DNA from: Buddleja alternifolia
Taxonomy: Eukaryota > Streptophyta > Magnoliopsida > Lamiales > Scrophulariaceae
DNA length: 64,000 nt
Assembly (NCBI GenBank): GCA_019426215.1
Contig: CM033405.1
Location: forward strand, 1,775,001 to 1,839,000
Direction of reading: 5' to 3'
The notes below the pieces were generated by a model, which saw only the letters and a program-made list of their open reading frames with translations, had not been told where the DNA came from and did no database searches. The translations under genes were made by a program, and so were the position numbers. Numbering within the stretch: the stretch's first letter is position 1; each line of letters starts with the position of its first letter. Shown piece after piece: positions 12,203 to 23,600 of the stretch.

Positions 12203-12410
12203 CATTCCGCGCTGACGTGGCGCGGAATCAAGCTGATTCCGCGCCACGTCAGCGCGGAATCAATATATTTTTTTTTTTTTTAAATTTTCGGCCATTCCGC
12301 GCTTACGTGGCGCTGAATGGCCTAATTTTTTTTTTTTTTAATATTAAATGGCATTCCGCGCCACGTAAGCGCGGAATGCTGCCATTCCGCGCCAATGTGG
12401 CGCGGAATGG
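12203..12410. repeat. Left-arm array of 25-bp palindromic ACGT motifs
   Basis: Five copies of ATTCCGCGC-N7-GCGCGGAAT start near 12204, 12235, 12294, 12352 and 12383. One has GCGCTGAAT at its right end. Cores are TGACGTG, CACGTCA, TTACGTG, CACGTAA and CAATGTG. TGACGTGG/CCACGTCA is a known hybrid C/G-box recognised by plant bZIP factors; any binding here is inference. Confidence 0.85.
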
Positions 12411-12429
12411 CAGGCCTCTTTTTCTCTTT

Positions 12430-12955
12430 CCAGCTTTTCTCTTTCCCCTTTTTTTCCGACTCATTTTTCTTCATTTTTCGTATGTTTTCGGGTTTCGACT
12501 TGAACATAAAAAATGTAGACTTGAGCATAAACTACTTTTTGAAACAAGAATTGGGTCGTTTCGATGCTCGAGTAAAGAAATATGGCAAGACGAAAAAAAA
12601 TAATACCAGTTTTTTTAATGAATCATTATTTTTTTTCCGGCTCATTTTTCTCCATTTTTCGTGCGTTTTCGGGTTTCGACTTGAACATAAAAAATGTAGA
12701 CTTGAGCATAAACTACTTTTTGAAACAAAAATTGGGTCGTTTCGATGATCGAGTAAAGAAATATGGCAAGACGAAAAAAAAAATACCAGTTTTTTATAAT
12801 AAATAATGACTTTTTATTTTTTTCCGACTCATTTTTCTCCATTTTTCGTGCGTTTTCAGGTTTCGACTTGAACATAAAAAATGTAGAATTGAGCATAAAC
12901 TACTTTTTGAAACAAGAATTGGGTCGTTTCGATGCTCGAGTAAAGAAATATGGGT
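12430..12955 (+). repeat. Left-arm tandem units (3 copies of about 183 bp)
   Basis: Units share TTTTTCTCCATTTTTCG, GGTTTCGACTTGAACATAAA, GAGCATAAACTACTTTTTG and GAGTAAAGAAATATGG. The same unit occurs inverted in the right arm. Confidence 0.85.
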
Positions 12956-13004
12956 CTTGATAGCAATCCTCGCTCTTCTCCAATCTTGGATTGATTTTCT
13001 CAAG

Positions 13005-14250
13005 ACTCTTGCCATATTTCTTTACTCGAGCATCGAAATGACCCAATTTTTGTTTCAAAAAGTAGTTTATGCTCAAGTCTACATTTCTTATGTTCAAGTC
13101 GAAACCCGAAAACGCACGAAAAATGGAGAAAAATGAGTCGGAAAAAAATAAAAAGTCATTATTCATTAAAAAAAATTGGTATTATTTTTTTTCGTCTTGC
13201 CATATTTCTTTACTCGAGCATCGAAACGACCCAATTCTTGTTTCAAAAAGTAGTTTATGCTCAAGTCTACATTTTTTATGTTCAAGTTGAAACCCTAAAA
13301 CGCACGAAAAATGAGTCGGAAAAAAATAAAAAGTCATTATTCATTAAAAAAAACTGGTATTATTTTTTTTCGTCTTGCCATATTTCTTTACTCGAGCATC
13401 GAAACGACCCAATTCTTGTTTCAAAAAGTAGTTTATGCTCAATTCTACATTTTTTATGTTCAAGTCGAAACCCGAAAACGCACGAAAAATGGAGAAAAAT
13501 GAGTCGGAAAAAAATAAAAAGTCATTATTCATTAAAAAAAACTGGTATTATTTTTTTTCGTCTTGCCATATTTCTTTACTCGAGCATCGAAACGACCCAA
13601 TTTTTGTTTCAAAAAGTAGTTTATGCTCAAGTCTACATTTTTTATATTCAAGTCGAAACCCGAAAACGCACGAAAAATGGAGAAAAATGAGTCGGAAAAA
13701 AAATAATGATTCATTAAAAAAACTGGTATTATTTTTTTTTTGTCTTGCCATATTTCTTTACTCGAGCATCGAAACGACCCAATTCTTTTTGCAAAAAGTA
13801 GTTTATGCTCAAGTCTACATTTTTTATGTTCAAGTCGAAACCCGAAAACGCACGAAAAATGAAGAAAAATGAGTCGGAAAAAAATAAAAAGTCATTATTC
13901 ATTAAAAAAAACTGGTATTTTTTTTTCGTCTTGCCATATTTCTTTACTCGAGCATCGAAACGACCCAATTTTTGTTTCAAAAAGTAGTTTATGCTCAAGT
14001 CTACATTTTTTATGTTCAAGTCGAAACCCGAAAACGCACGAAAAATGGAGAAAAATGAGTCGGAAAAAAAATAATGATTCATTAAAAAAACTGGTATTAT
14101 TTTTTTTCGTCTTGCCATATTTCTTTACTCGAGTATCGAAACGACCCAATTCTTGTTTTAAAAAGTAGTTTATGCTCAAGTCTACATTTTTTATGTTCAA
14201 GTCGAAACCCGAAAACGCACGAAAAATGGAGAAAAATGAGTCGGAAAAAA
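13005..14250 (-). repeat. Right-arm tandem units (7 inverted copies of about 183 bp)
   Basis: The word GCCATATTTCTTTACTCGAG recurs near 13010, 13197, 13377, 13565, 13747, 13932 and 14114, a period of 180-188 bp. Several long open frames on both strands arise only because the repeats happen to lack stops in some frames. Confidence 0.88.
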
Positions 14251-14273
14251 AGGGGAAAGAGAAAAAGAGGCCT

Positions 14274-14482
14274 GCCATTCCGCGCCACATCAGCGCGGAA
14301 TGGCAGCATTCCGCGCTTACGTGGCGCGGAATGCCATTTAATATTAAAAAAAAAAAAATTCGGCCATTCCGCGCCACGTAAGCGCGGAATGGCCGAAAAT
14401 TTAAAAAAAAAATTTTTTTTTATTGATTCCGCGCTGACGTGGCGCGGAATCAGCTTGATTCCGCGCCACGTCAGCGCGGAAT
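14274..14482. repeat. Right-arm array of 25-bp palindromic ACGT motifs
   Basis: Five copies of ATTCCGCGC-N7-GCGCGGAAT start near 14276, 14308, 14365, 14426 and 14458, in mirror order to the left arm. Cores include CACGTAA, TGACGTG and CACGTCA. One copy has CACATCA, the only difference from the expected mirror image of its left-arm partner apart from the equivalent CAATGTG. Confidence 0.85.
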
Positions 14483-14573
14483 GTATTATTTCCTGATGTC
14501 CAATTTTTTGTGTATTATTTTCTTAATTTGAATTTATTTTTGTATTATTTATTTAAAATTCTCCGATAATGGC

Positions 14574-16099
14574 CTATAATATTTAATTCAATGAGACTAT
14601 GACTTATTATTATATTGTACTGAAGTGTTAAATGTGACTAATGACTCCATTTGATTAAGTGAATGAGCCGTATCTCTTAATTTCACTTTATGGTTGCTTA
14701 CTTAACAATTGAACACGAATTTAATGATATAGATCGTCATTGAATTTTTCTTTTTGTTGGCTCATTCTACAAAAGTGGAACCCTAAATCCTGTCCCCCAT
14801 CTTAACGAGAATGTTTGTACACGAATGGTCTTTCCTTTTTACATGACATAATTTGATCGATGATTAGTTCATGACATTCTGATCACCCTTCTACATTCTA
14901 AGATAATATTCTCTGAAGCGTGTATTTCTTTATTCATATGTTCGATGAGTTTCAAAATAACCTCATATTCAATTTCAACTTCGACCCTAACTATCCACCT
15001 ATCTTATACCAATTCCAACCCCTTTAGAAGTGCCAAAATGACACTTTTGCAATCATTCATTCACAAGCTTCCGATTGGAACTCCCGACACACCATTTCCC
15101 ATCTTCATCTAGAAGGAGTCTTCCAGTATTGGTCTCAATTAACCCCATAAAATAACAAACAAGTTTCCACCGTAAGACAAAATAGAAATGAAAGCAGCAC
15201 ACATCTAAAAGACTCCTCATTAATGCTCTACTATTTCCATTTTATTCTTTCTCCATTAAGATTCGGGTTATACGTATAAAACCCTTGTGTGTTATATCGA
15301 AAATGCAAAAAACCTTATATGTTAAAGAAATAGGTTAATCACCTCCCTGAATTATAAAAAGTCTACGCGAAATCCCTAATTTGTTAAAGAATGAGTGTGA
15401 TTTCTATGCTTTTTTTGTCTTTATTGACGTGTTATTGATATTTATACCATTTTTATACAATTTAAAAGGTAAATAATGTTATTTCACCAAAAAACACACA
15501 TATTTCCTTTTATTTTTTAACAGAACGAGAATTCCACGCAGACTTTTTAATAATAAAGAAATTGTTTTGCTTATTTCGTTAACACATGAACATTTTTGCA
15601 TTTTCAATTTAACACGTAGGACTTTATGCACTTTTTCACATATATACCTTCATATATAAGCTTAGATTAGATCTAAAATAATTATATATAATAGCATTAT
15701 ATATATATATATATTATTGAAAATTATACGGAGGTGTGGATACATCTTAGAGGCGAGAATTAAGATTTAAATATGCTAGAATGGTCTTTTTATTTTTCCT
15801 TCTTGAATATTTGTTCTCAATAAAAATAAAAATAAATATGCTAAACCCATTTTGCAAGCCCAATATAAATATCTTTCGAGTCAGACAGGGTAGATAAGTT
15901 GAGGAGGTCGGGGGTAACATTCAACAGAACACATCTGTAGCCACACCAGAACAAAAAGATCAAATCCGACGGTCCACATTAACACTGTTAGGGTTTCGGC
16001 TTCGAAAATCGCCGACAAATTTCGAGATTTGAACGGTAGAAGACGGTCTAATCCGCTCGCCGACGGGGAAACGACGACGTTCGGAGAATCGCCGACGAT
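14574..16099. other. Intergenic region and RRM gene 5' flank
   Basis: No coding region. A weak inverted-repeat MITE may lie at about 15270-15640 (left CCTTGTGTGTTATATCGAAAATGCA, arms pairing with TGCATTTTCAATTTAACACG on the right). A (TA)n run lies near 15695. The last 240 bp should hold the RRM gene promoter and 5' UTR. Confidence 0.5.
15864..15870 (+). promoter_or_regulatory. Candidate TATA box of the RRM gene
   Basis: TATAAAT lies about 235 bp upstream of the ATG at 16100. A start site about 30 bp downstream would give a 5' UTR near 200 nt. This is by pattern only. Confidence 0.35.
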
Positions 16100-18131
16100 A
16101 TGAATTCCGGTAGCTCTCATCCTCACAGCGGCGATGGAGCTAGTCCTGGGTAAATTTCGGAAAAACTTTGAAATTGTTTTTAAGTTTAATTTAGTGTTTA
16201 ATTTTCGAAAAACATTGATTTTTTAGTTTAATTTAGTGTTTAATTTTCGAAAAACATTGATTTTTTTTTTTTTGGGTTCAATTAGTGAAATAATATTCAT
16301 GTTTTTAATGTTTTGTGCGAGGTAGTAAAATATTTATCGGAGGTCTCGCTCGAGAAACAACTTCAGGTAATAGCATTTTACTGTTCTTTTAGTTAGATTT
16401 GTCGGATTTTAGTTCAGGAAACGCTAAAATAAAAGAATCATTTTTCATTGGTTTTTTTTTTTTTTTGGTGTGTTGTGAAAAAAATTGATTGAATTTAAGT
16501 TTCAGACACGTTTTGTGTAAGAGTTGGTTTCTATGCTATGTGCTGTTGTTTGTGATTTGCTATTTGGATTGGTGATGCAGCGCAATTTGTCAAGCATTTT
16601 GGTAAATACGGAGAAATTACGGACTCTGTGATAATGAAGGACAGGAACACGGGGCAGCCCCGTGGGTTCGGGTTTGTGACGTATGCTGATCCATCTGTGG
16701 TTGATACGGTGATTGAGGAAACTCACACTTTTCATGGAAAGCAAGTATGGCGATTAATTTTATTTAAATTCTACTGCAGTAAATTTTATTATGATTTATA
16801 AGCTGTTTATTTGTTATTAATATTGTTTGCGTATACGTAATTTCTTTCTACGATTCAAGGTAGAAATAAAGAGAACCATACCAAAAGGAGCCGGCTCCAA
16901 AGATTTTAAGACAAAGAAGATCTTTGTTGGTGGCATTCCAACAAATGTGGACGAAGGTAATTTCAAGCATTCTTTTGAGATGTCGTGTACGGCAATTTTA
17001 ATTATGGCACTTGAATTGCTTGTGAAGAAAATTTTAGTCATGCTGATTTACTTGTGTGTGTGATGTGCCAGACGAATTCAGAGACTTCTTTTCAGGCTTT
17101 GGAGAGGTAAAGGAACAACAGATTATGAAGGATCATTCTACTGGTCGGTCTCGTGGCTTTGGATTCGTCACTTTTGAGTCTGAACAGTCTGTAGATGATC
17201 TTATGGCGAATGGTAACAGGCTTGATTTTGCTGGAACTCAGGTATGCAGATGTCTTAGTACCTTTAACAAAGTAACAATTTATTGCAAGTTGAAGGAGCA
17301 ATTTTTTTTTCTTTTTTTTGAAAGTCATTATATGCAACTTGCTGTGTATTATGTTTGAATTCAATACTTGTTAAGATCAGCTCTTGTAAGTGGTTTTATT
17401 TGATTCTTATGAGTTTTCCATAAGATTAGATGATTACTTATTCTTGAAATAAAAGTTGGGCTCGTCAAATATCATCTCTTTATGAGGCAAAGCAAATTTG
17501 CTCAATTTTCTTTACCATTTATTCTTAGTATTAGGATTAACTCTTGGACTTAATTATGTAGGTTGAGATCAAGAAGGCAGAGCCCAAGAAGCCAAACGCC
17601 CCACCACCACCATCCAGGCGTCCAGGTAACTCTAGAGCTGCGTTTGGTGGAGGACTTGGAGATACTTATGGTGGGTATGGTGGTGCTGGTGGCGGATTTG
17701 GCAGTAGTGGTGGTGGATTTAGCGGTGCTGGTTTTGGTGCTGGTTCATATAGATCAGGTGGACCCTATGGAGGTAGAGCTAGTGCTTACGGTGGATATGG
17801 TGGAAGTGAATTTGGTTCTTACGGCGGATATGGTGGTGGTGGTGGTGGTGGTTATGGAGGTTTGAGGTCCGATCCTCCGTTGGGATATTCAACCCGTTAT
17901 GGGGGTGGCTTAGGTAGAGGCTATGATTTAGGGGGCGAATATGGTGGGCCGGCCGATAGTTATGGAGGATATGGTGGTGGTGGCGCTAGCAGTGGATATG
18001 GAGGTGGCTATGATGGTGGCTTTAGTGGCGGCAGTTATGGAGGTGGCCGTGGAGGTTCACTTTATGAAAGCAGAGGAGGCTATGGCGGTGGTGGAGGAGG
18101 TGGAGGAAGGTACCATCCTTATGGAAGGTAG
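16100..18131 (+). CDS. hnRNP-like twin-RRM glycine-rich RNA-binding protein
   Basis: Six exons join in phase: 16100-16149, 16326-16366, 16581-16744, 16860-16956, 17072-17241 and 17562-18131, giving 363 residues. RRM1 has RNP2 KIFIGGL (18-24) and RNP1 RGFGFVTY (58-65). RRM2 has RNP2 KIFVGGI (105-111) and RNP1 RGFGFVTF (145-152). The linker IKRTIP and the sequence EIKKAEPKKP after RRM2 are typical of plant hnRNP A/B-like (Musashi-like) proteins. The C-terminal 170 residues are a Gly/Tyr/Ser-rich low-complexity domain, often a condensate-forming region. The expected role is nuclear or cytoplasmic mRNA binding. The ATG was chosen because it opens the only frame joining exon 2 in phase. Exon 2 uses the second of two closely spaced AGs (16324-16325); the first would create a stop. 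Confidence 0.93.
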
Positions 18132-19942
18132 GTGAATTATATTTGGGACGTCCCGGTACTCTGGCTTCTTGGATAATCACAAAAGTCATGTGGTGGGACC
18201 TACATATGTCTACCATATGGAACATTTATGATTATCCGAGACTTGGAGTCCAGGAACTCCCCGAGAATCATTCAAGGTAAAGTGTCGTCTTAGTTGAGAT
18301 GGAAGAGTAGATATGGGAGCTTAGAACGTTGTTGGTTTCAGATGAAACTTCTCCGAGGATATTAGACTCATATTATTCCTTGGATTAGGATTCAGTTTTC
18401 ACATTTTCTTAATTATGTTGAAGATTTAGTATGCTCTTAGCCCTAATTTAAGAGGGAAGAATCAAACCTCGTTCTTATCCCCATTTTTATGGAGGATTTA
18501 GTTTATGTGCTTCTGCTGAAATTGCCTGTGTTGTTAACTAAACTCCAGTCTCCTGGTATATCTGGTTAGGATGAACTTCTGTGTCACTGGCTTTGGAACC
18601 TCCCTCTGTACTAACCCTTGTCTTCCAAAAAACTGTACTCCAAAGCATTGTGTTTCACTTACATACCTGTATGGTGGACTTCTGGACTTGTTTACATGAA
18701 CTTATTTTGCTTTTCCGGAGACGATGAGGCCTTGTATGGTATTAGTTTTTGCTCTCATTTTTCATTGGTTCAAAATTATTTTGGTTTTTGTACTGGTTTT
18801 TGTGTGAAAAAGAAAATATGTTTGGATGATTTAGGTGAATTTTCCAATTTACAGGTATGATTAATGATAAATGTTTGTTGTTGGAACTACTTAGAACTTA
18901 GAGGTTTTTCCAATTTACAGGTATGATAATGATAGATGTTTGTTGTTAGAGGTTTAAAGGCATGGAAAGATTTGCTACAATGAAAGCATAGTTAGTTGTA
19001 GAGTGCACAAATATCACAAGATTCATACTAGGGTAAATGGCACAGTTTCACCCCTAAGTTTGCTGTTTTAGCATATTATATGAGTAACTTACTAGTGCCT
19101 AGCTTACTAATGACATTTTTAGGTCAGAAATTTCACAAGCCTTTCGTCGTGTAACGAGTAATTACCCAACTACTCTTTTATTATTGAAATTGCATAAAGA
19201 TCTTCTCATTCTCATGCAAGGCATTTCCTACAATTACCCAATCTGTATTAAAAATTCTTAATGAGCAAAGTGTTTTTAAGTTAATTTTGGCGTATAATGA
19301 GATAATATAACGATTTTGGGGGTGGATTTATATGCCATTCACCCTTAATTTTATATATATTGTTCTACAACGCATCAATACCATTGTGTTATACATCTTA
19401 AATTGCTCTAGAATTGATTATTAATCCCATAATTTAGTGTTTATTGGCGGACCTGAATTATCTTGACTACCGCAACATGATTTTGTATGGTTAGAATTCA
19501 CATGTTCAACAACCAGATGACTCGAAATTTGTTAATTCAGAGATCACCCAAATATAATTCATAGAGAGCATGCAAAATAATTTATTATGACCCATAACTC
19601 GTTAGGGCAAATATTGATAAAGAGCATGCAAAATAAATTAGAGAAAATTACAACTACACCCCTTTATTTTAGTGCAGATTTGCTAAATTTTTTTTGATCT
19701 TTTTGGAAAATTACATAAAGTCCCCTCAGATATTTTAACAATTATATATTTAAATATTATTACAATTTCGCTCTTTGTAAATCTTATAAATAAATTTCCC
19801 ATTGTAATTTATCAAAAATCAAGGGAGAATTTAACACTAAAGTGAGGGGGTGTGCATGTATTCATCCAAAAAATTATCATGACCTATAACTTGGTTGGTG
19901 CAAATATTGGAAAATCTGAGTGCTAACTGCCAAGGTCCATTA

Positions 19943-20565
19943 TAGGGATGACAATTGGGCAAAGTAAGATAGGTATTCGTCCCGAATCTGCTCTGGTGAG
20001 ACGAGTTTGATACATCAAATGGGTTGTAGGGCAAGTTATGAATATTAAATTTATGATCCGATAGGGTATGGGGCGAGTAGTGGGTATGGTGCAACCCGTC
20101 CCATAACCCGTCTAGCTAATATTATTCTAATAAATAAATATTTAATTTTTATTTAATATTTTCAACATAACTTAAAATTTGCGCATAACTTAACTTTTTT
20201 TATTTGTTAACCAAAATTGATTAGTGAAAACGTGAAGTTGAAAAGTCTCATAAAAAGACAAAAATCATTTTCTTAGTCCTGCTCTGATTATTATTTGTTT
20301 GAATTTTCATGATATTTGTCTATATTATAAGTTTATTAGTTGTTGGACTATTCGGATTTGGGTCGGGTGATTGTGGGTCGGGTGACTTAATAAATTTTAT
20401 TAACTCTTTCGTGTTTAATGGGTAAAACTCAAACTTGCTGGGAATTTGGCTGGGCGGGGTGGGTTGGGAAGTTGGGCGGCGCGAGTTGTGAGTATTAAAA
20501 AAGTTAAATGGGGCGAGTAACAGGTTTTGCTAAACTCGCTTCATACCCGCCCATTGCCATCCCTA
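19943..20565. mobile_element. hAT-like non-autonomous element, copy 1
   Basis: The ends are TAGGGATGACAATTGGGC and GCCCATTGCCATCCCTA, a near-perfect inverted terminal repeat. The interior is non-coding, with GGGCGAGTAGTGGGTATG and similar words also found at 31.9-32.5 kb. The same terminus with a perfect 8-bp target duplication occurs at 45.3 kb, which supports a hAT assignment. This copy lacks a clear duplication. Confidence 0.75.
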
Positions 20566-20642
20566 TCAGTTCATATATTGTTGTTTCGTGCAAGTCTCAC
20601 TCTACTCAGAAACGACGCCTCAAAAGGACTTATCCCAAGCAC

Positions 20643-20650
20643 TATTTAAA
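20643..20650 (+). promoter_or_regulatory. Candidate TATA box of the sucrase/ferredoxin-like gene
   Basis: TATTTAAA lies 42 bp before the first in-frame ATG (20692) and about 200 bp before the second (20848). Start-site choice could therefore decide whether the first ATG is in the transcript. Confidence 0.3.
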
Positions 20651-20691
20651 CTCATGAGATTTTACTTTTAAACTGAAAACCCGCTCGGCCG

Positions 20692-23600
20692 ATGCGCATT
20701 CAGCACCCTACCCGATCTCTCTCCTCGATCGCACACAAATATCTGTTACTCCAATTCCCCAAAACTCTCTCACAAAATCTTCAAATAATCTCACGCAAAC
20801 CTCGCTTCTACTCTCATTTCTCCACTCGATCGCCTCACCGCGCCGCCATGGCTGACGAATTTGAGAGCTTCTCCACCGCCACAGCCGAAGAGAACATCAA
20901 ATTCGGCTTCGAGCGAGCGGAGATGTACAAAAGCAACCTCGCCGGAACCGTCGATCCATACGATCGCCACCTGTTCCTCTGCTACAAGTCTCACGAGTCG
21001 TGGCCTTCGCGCCTCGAGGATTCCGACTCCGATTCGCTGCCTAAATTGCTCGCCTCCGCGCTTAAAGCTCGTAAGAACGATATCAGTGTAAAGGTAAACT
21101 TATTTCCGCGTGTTTTTAGTTTTTGAATTGGTGAAATGTTGGCAGAAGTAGTTCGTGTACTCGAATGCGGTATCTCGTGTTTTGAATTTTTTTAGTTATA
21201 GATATGATTTGCTTATGTAACCGAATTTGTTCGTTTTCTTTAAGCTCTCAAAGCTCGTAAGAACGATATCGGAGTCAAGGTAAACTTATTTCCGCGTGTT
21301 TTTAGTTTTTGAATTGGTGAAATGTTGGCGGAAGTAGTTCGTGTACTCGAATGCGTTATCTCGTGTTTTGAATTTCTTAGCTGTTGATATGATTTGCTTA
21401 TTTAACCGAATTTTTTAGTTTTCCTTAAGCTCTCAAATATCTTAAAAACGATTTCAGTGAAAAGGTAAACTTATTTCGGCGTGTTTTTAGTTTTTACACT
21501 GGTGAAATGTTGGCAGAAGTAGTTTGTGGACTTGAATGCGGTATCTCGTGTTTTGAATTTCTTAGTTGTTGATATGATTTTCTTATTTAACCGAATTATT
21601 TAGTTTTCTTTAAGTTCTCAAAGATCTTAAAAACGATTTCAGTGTCAAGGTAAACTTATTTCGGCGTATTTTTAGTTTTTAAACTGGTGAAATGTTGGCA
21701 GAAGTAGTTCGTGGGCTCGAATGCGGTATCTCGTGTTTTGAATTTTTTAGCTGTTGATATGATTTGCTTATTTAACCGAATTTTTTAGTTTTCCTTAAGC
21801 TCTCAAATATCTTAAAAACAATTTCAGTGAAAAGGTAAACTTATTTCGGCGTGTTTTTAGTTTTTGAATTGGTGAAATGTTGTCGGAAGTAGTTTGTGTA
21901 CTCGAATGCATTATCTCGTCTTTTGAGTTTTCTTGTTGTAGATATGATTTGCTTATGTAACCAAATTTGTTAGGTTTTTTAAGGTCTCAAAGCTTGCAGG
22001 AACTATATTAATGTAAAGGCCAGACTAATATGAGAACCTGATTTCAATTTGTTTCTTTTAAAATGGTGAAATTATTCTGTAGAATTGCATTGAGTTCAGT
22101 ATTGTGTTGCAGTTTCTGTTTATGAATGTAATTTACTCGCCTAGCTAGACAGTCTTTTTCTCTCTCTTTTCCACTAAAATGATGTCAATGTCAGTCGTTA
22201 TTTCATCAACACCTGGTCTTTGTGTGATTCTTTACCTGTCATATGGTTATTTTGTTTCTTTTTGTTAATAGTTGAGAAAATTATTCAGTAGCGTTTGTAT
22301 GGTTACAAATCCTGCATTCGCATTTCTATTTCTAGATAGTGCCGTTATCTAGCTAATGTGATTAGTCTTTTTCCTGATGTTGTTTGCTGCTTACTTGGCT
22401 CAAACTGTTAATCAGTTTAACGTGGTAATATTGTCATTTGTTAATTGTTGACTTAATTTGCTTTTGATATATTTCTATGTAATGTTAATTTGGATGTTCA
22501 GTTGATTCATGATGATTTAGTGTCTCAAGTGTCTGCATTTTCTATTTGTGAATATAGTTGGCTATAGAGATTTTTTTTTTAAATGTGAAACATTTAAAGT
22601 TTTCATGAGATTAAGTTTATGATTTGGTGATTTATGAATTTGTAGACACGTTTGACTATATGCGAGGGCGATGATGATGTGAAGTTGTCGGATGGAGATG
22701 TTCTGATTTTCCCTGAGATGATTATATGCAGGTATGAGTAGAAGTTGGTCATATTCTTGAGTGGTTGCTCCTGTGTACATACTTAATTATGCCGGTCTAA
22801 TGGCATTTACTATTGGCATGTGCTTTTGTTGGCTTTTATTTTTCATAGCTGAATTCAGATTCGGATCTCTGGTTTGAGTTATTTTTCATAGCTTTTACTT
22901 TTCAATTAATTTGACTTTTGGGGCTCTGATTGAGTGCTTCTGACGTAATTACAATTTGCCGATACTCCAAATAGTCTGCCTGGAACAATTCCTTCTTTTC
23001 ACAATTGTAATTTGTCTATTATTTATAGACTTTGTGGTGATAGTAAGAGAATTCTGGTCATGATCAATTTGTACTATTGGCTTACTTGATTATGTAATTT
23101 TTCACCGGCTTGGGAATTATATTTGTTTTATTTACTGATGAAGGGGTTTGAAAGACTCGGATGTGGAGAGCTTTATCGAGGACGTGCTCATTAATGGCAA
23201 GCCTTGGCAGTCTGGAGTGCAGGAGGGGTTGACTGGTTCTTATGTATTTGTTTGTGCTCATAACAACCGAGACCGTAGATGTGGTGTTTGTGGCCCAGTT
23301 CTAATTGAAAAGTTCAAAGAGGAGATTGAGACCAAGGATTTGAAAAATCATGTTGTTGTGACTGCTTGCTCACATGTAGGAGGCCACAAGTATGCTGGCA
23401 ACATTATAATTTTTAGTGCAGATCCCGAGGGAAAGATTGTTGGTAACTGGTAAGGACTATACTTTTCACTGCTGTGTTTTATTGTCGAAATATCGGTACA
23501 AGTTTTTGGGAATTTAATTTTGTACATGTTTCATGTAGCTCTGTATCATATAAAACTGCGTAAATTACATAGACACCCGGCTGTGAGACCCTAATTACAA

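Larger units (their letters stand above)
12123..14563. mobile_element. Giant foldback (MULE-like) element, copy 1
   Basis: A 2.44-kb almost wholly palindromic element between perfect 10-bp direct repeats CGATAATGGC (12113-12122 and 14564-14573). Termini are GAGAATTTTAAAT and its complement. Each arm has, from outside in: an AT-rich end of about 80 bp; five 25-bp motifs with 9-bp inverted ends ATTCCGCGC/GCGCGGAAT; then tandem units of about 183 bp. The left arm has three units and the right arm seven, inverted. The loop is near 12955-13005. A 9-11-bp duplication points to Mutator-like mobilisation, but no transposase is present. Superfamily is inferred. Confidence 0.9.
18132..20691. other. Intergenic region downstream of the RRM gene
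   Basis: The first 850 bp is probably the RRM gene 3' UTR and flank, the part duplicated at 10.5 kb. A short local duplication around TTTTCCAATTTACAGGTATGAT occurs near 18839 and 18905. From 19943 to 20565 lies a hAT-like MITE. No gene is supported. Confidence 0.55.

Noticed and set aside
12217..14496. More than a dozen overlapping open frames of 60-185 codons on both strands, sharing similar peptides
   Set aside because: They are translations of the same 183-bp tandem unit of the foldback element in different frames. Unit length is not a consistent multiple of three and no domain is visible.
12123..14563. Possible CRISPR array because of regularly spaced 25-bp repeats
   Set aside because: Copies are palindromic, symmetrically arranged on two arms with irregular spacing and no unique spacers, in a plant nuclear context.
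17563..18135. Alternative frames through the glycine-rich exon (Val/Met-rich peptides)
   Set aside because: Frame-shifted readings of GGN repeats. The Gly-rich frame joins both RRMs in phase and is the real one.
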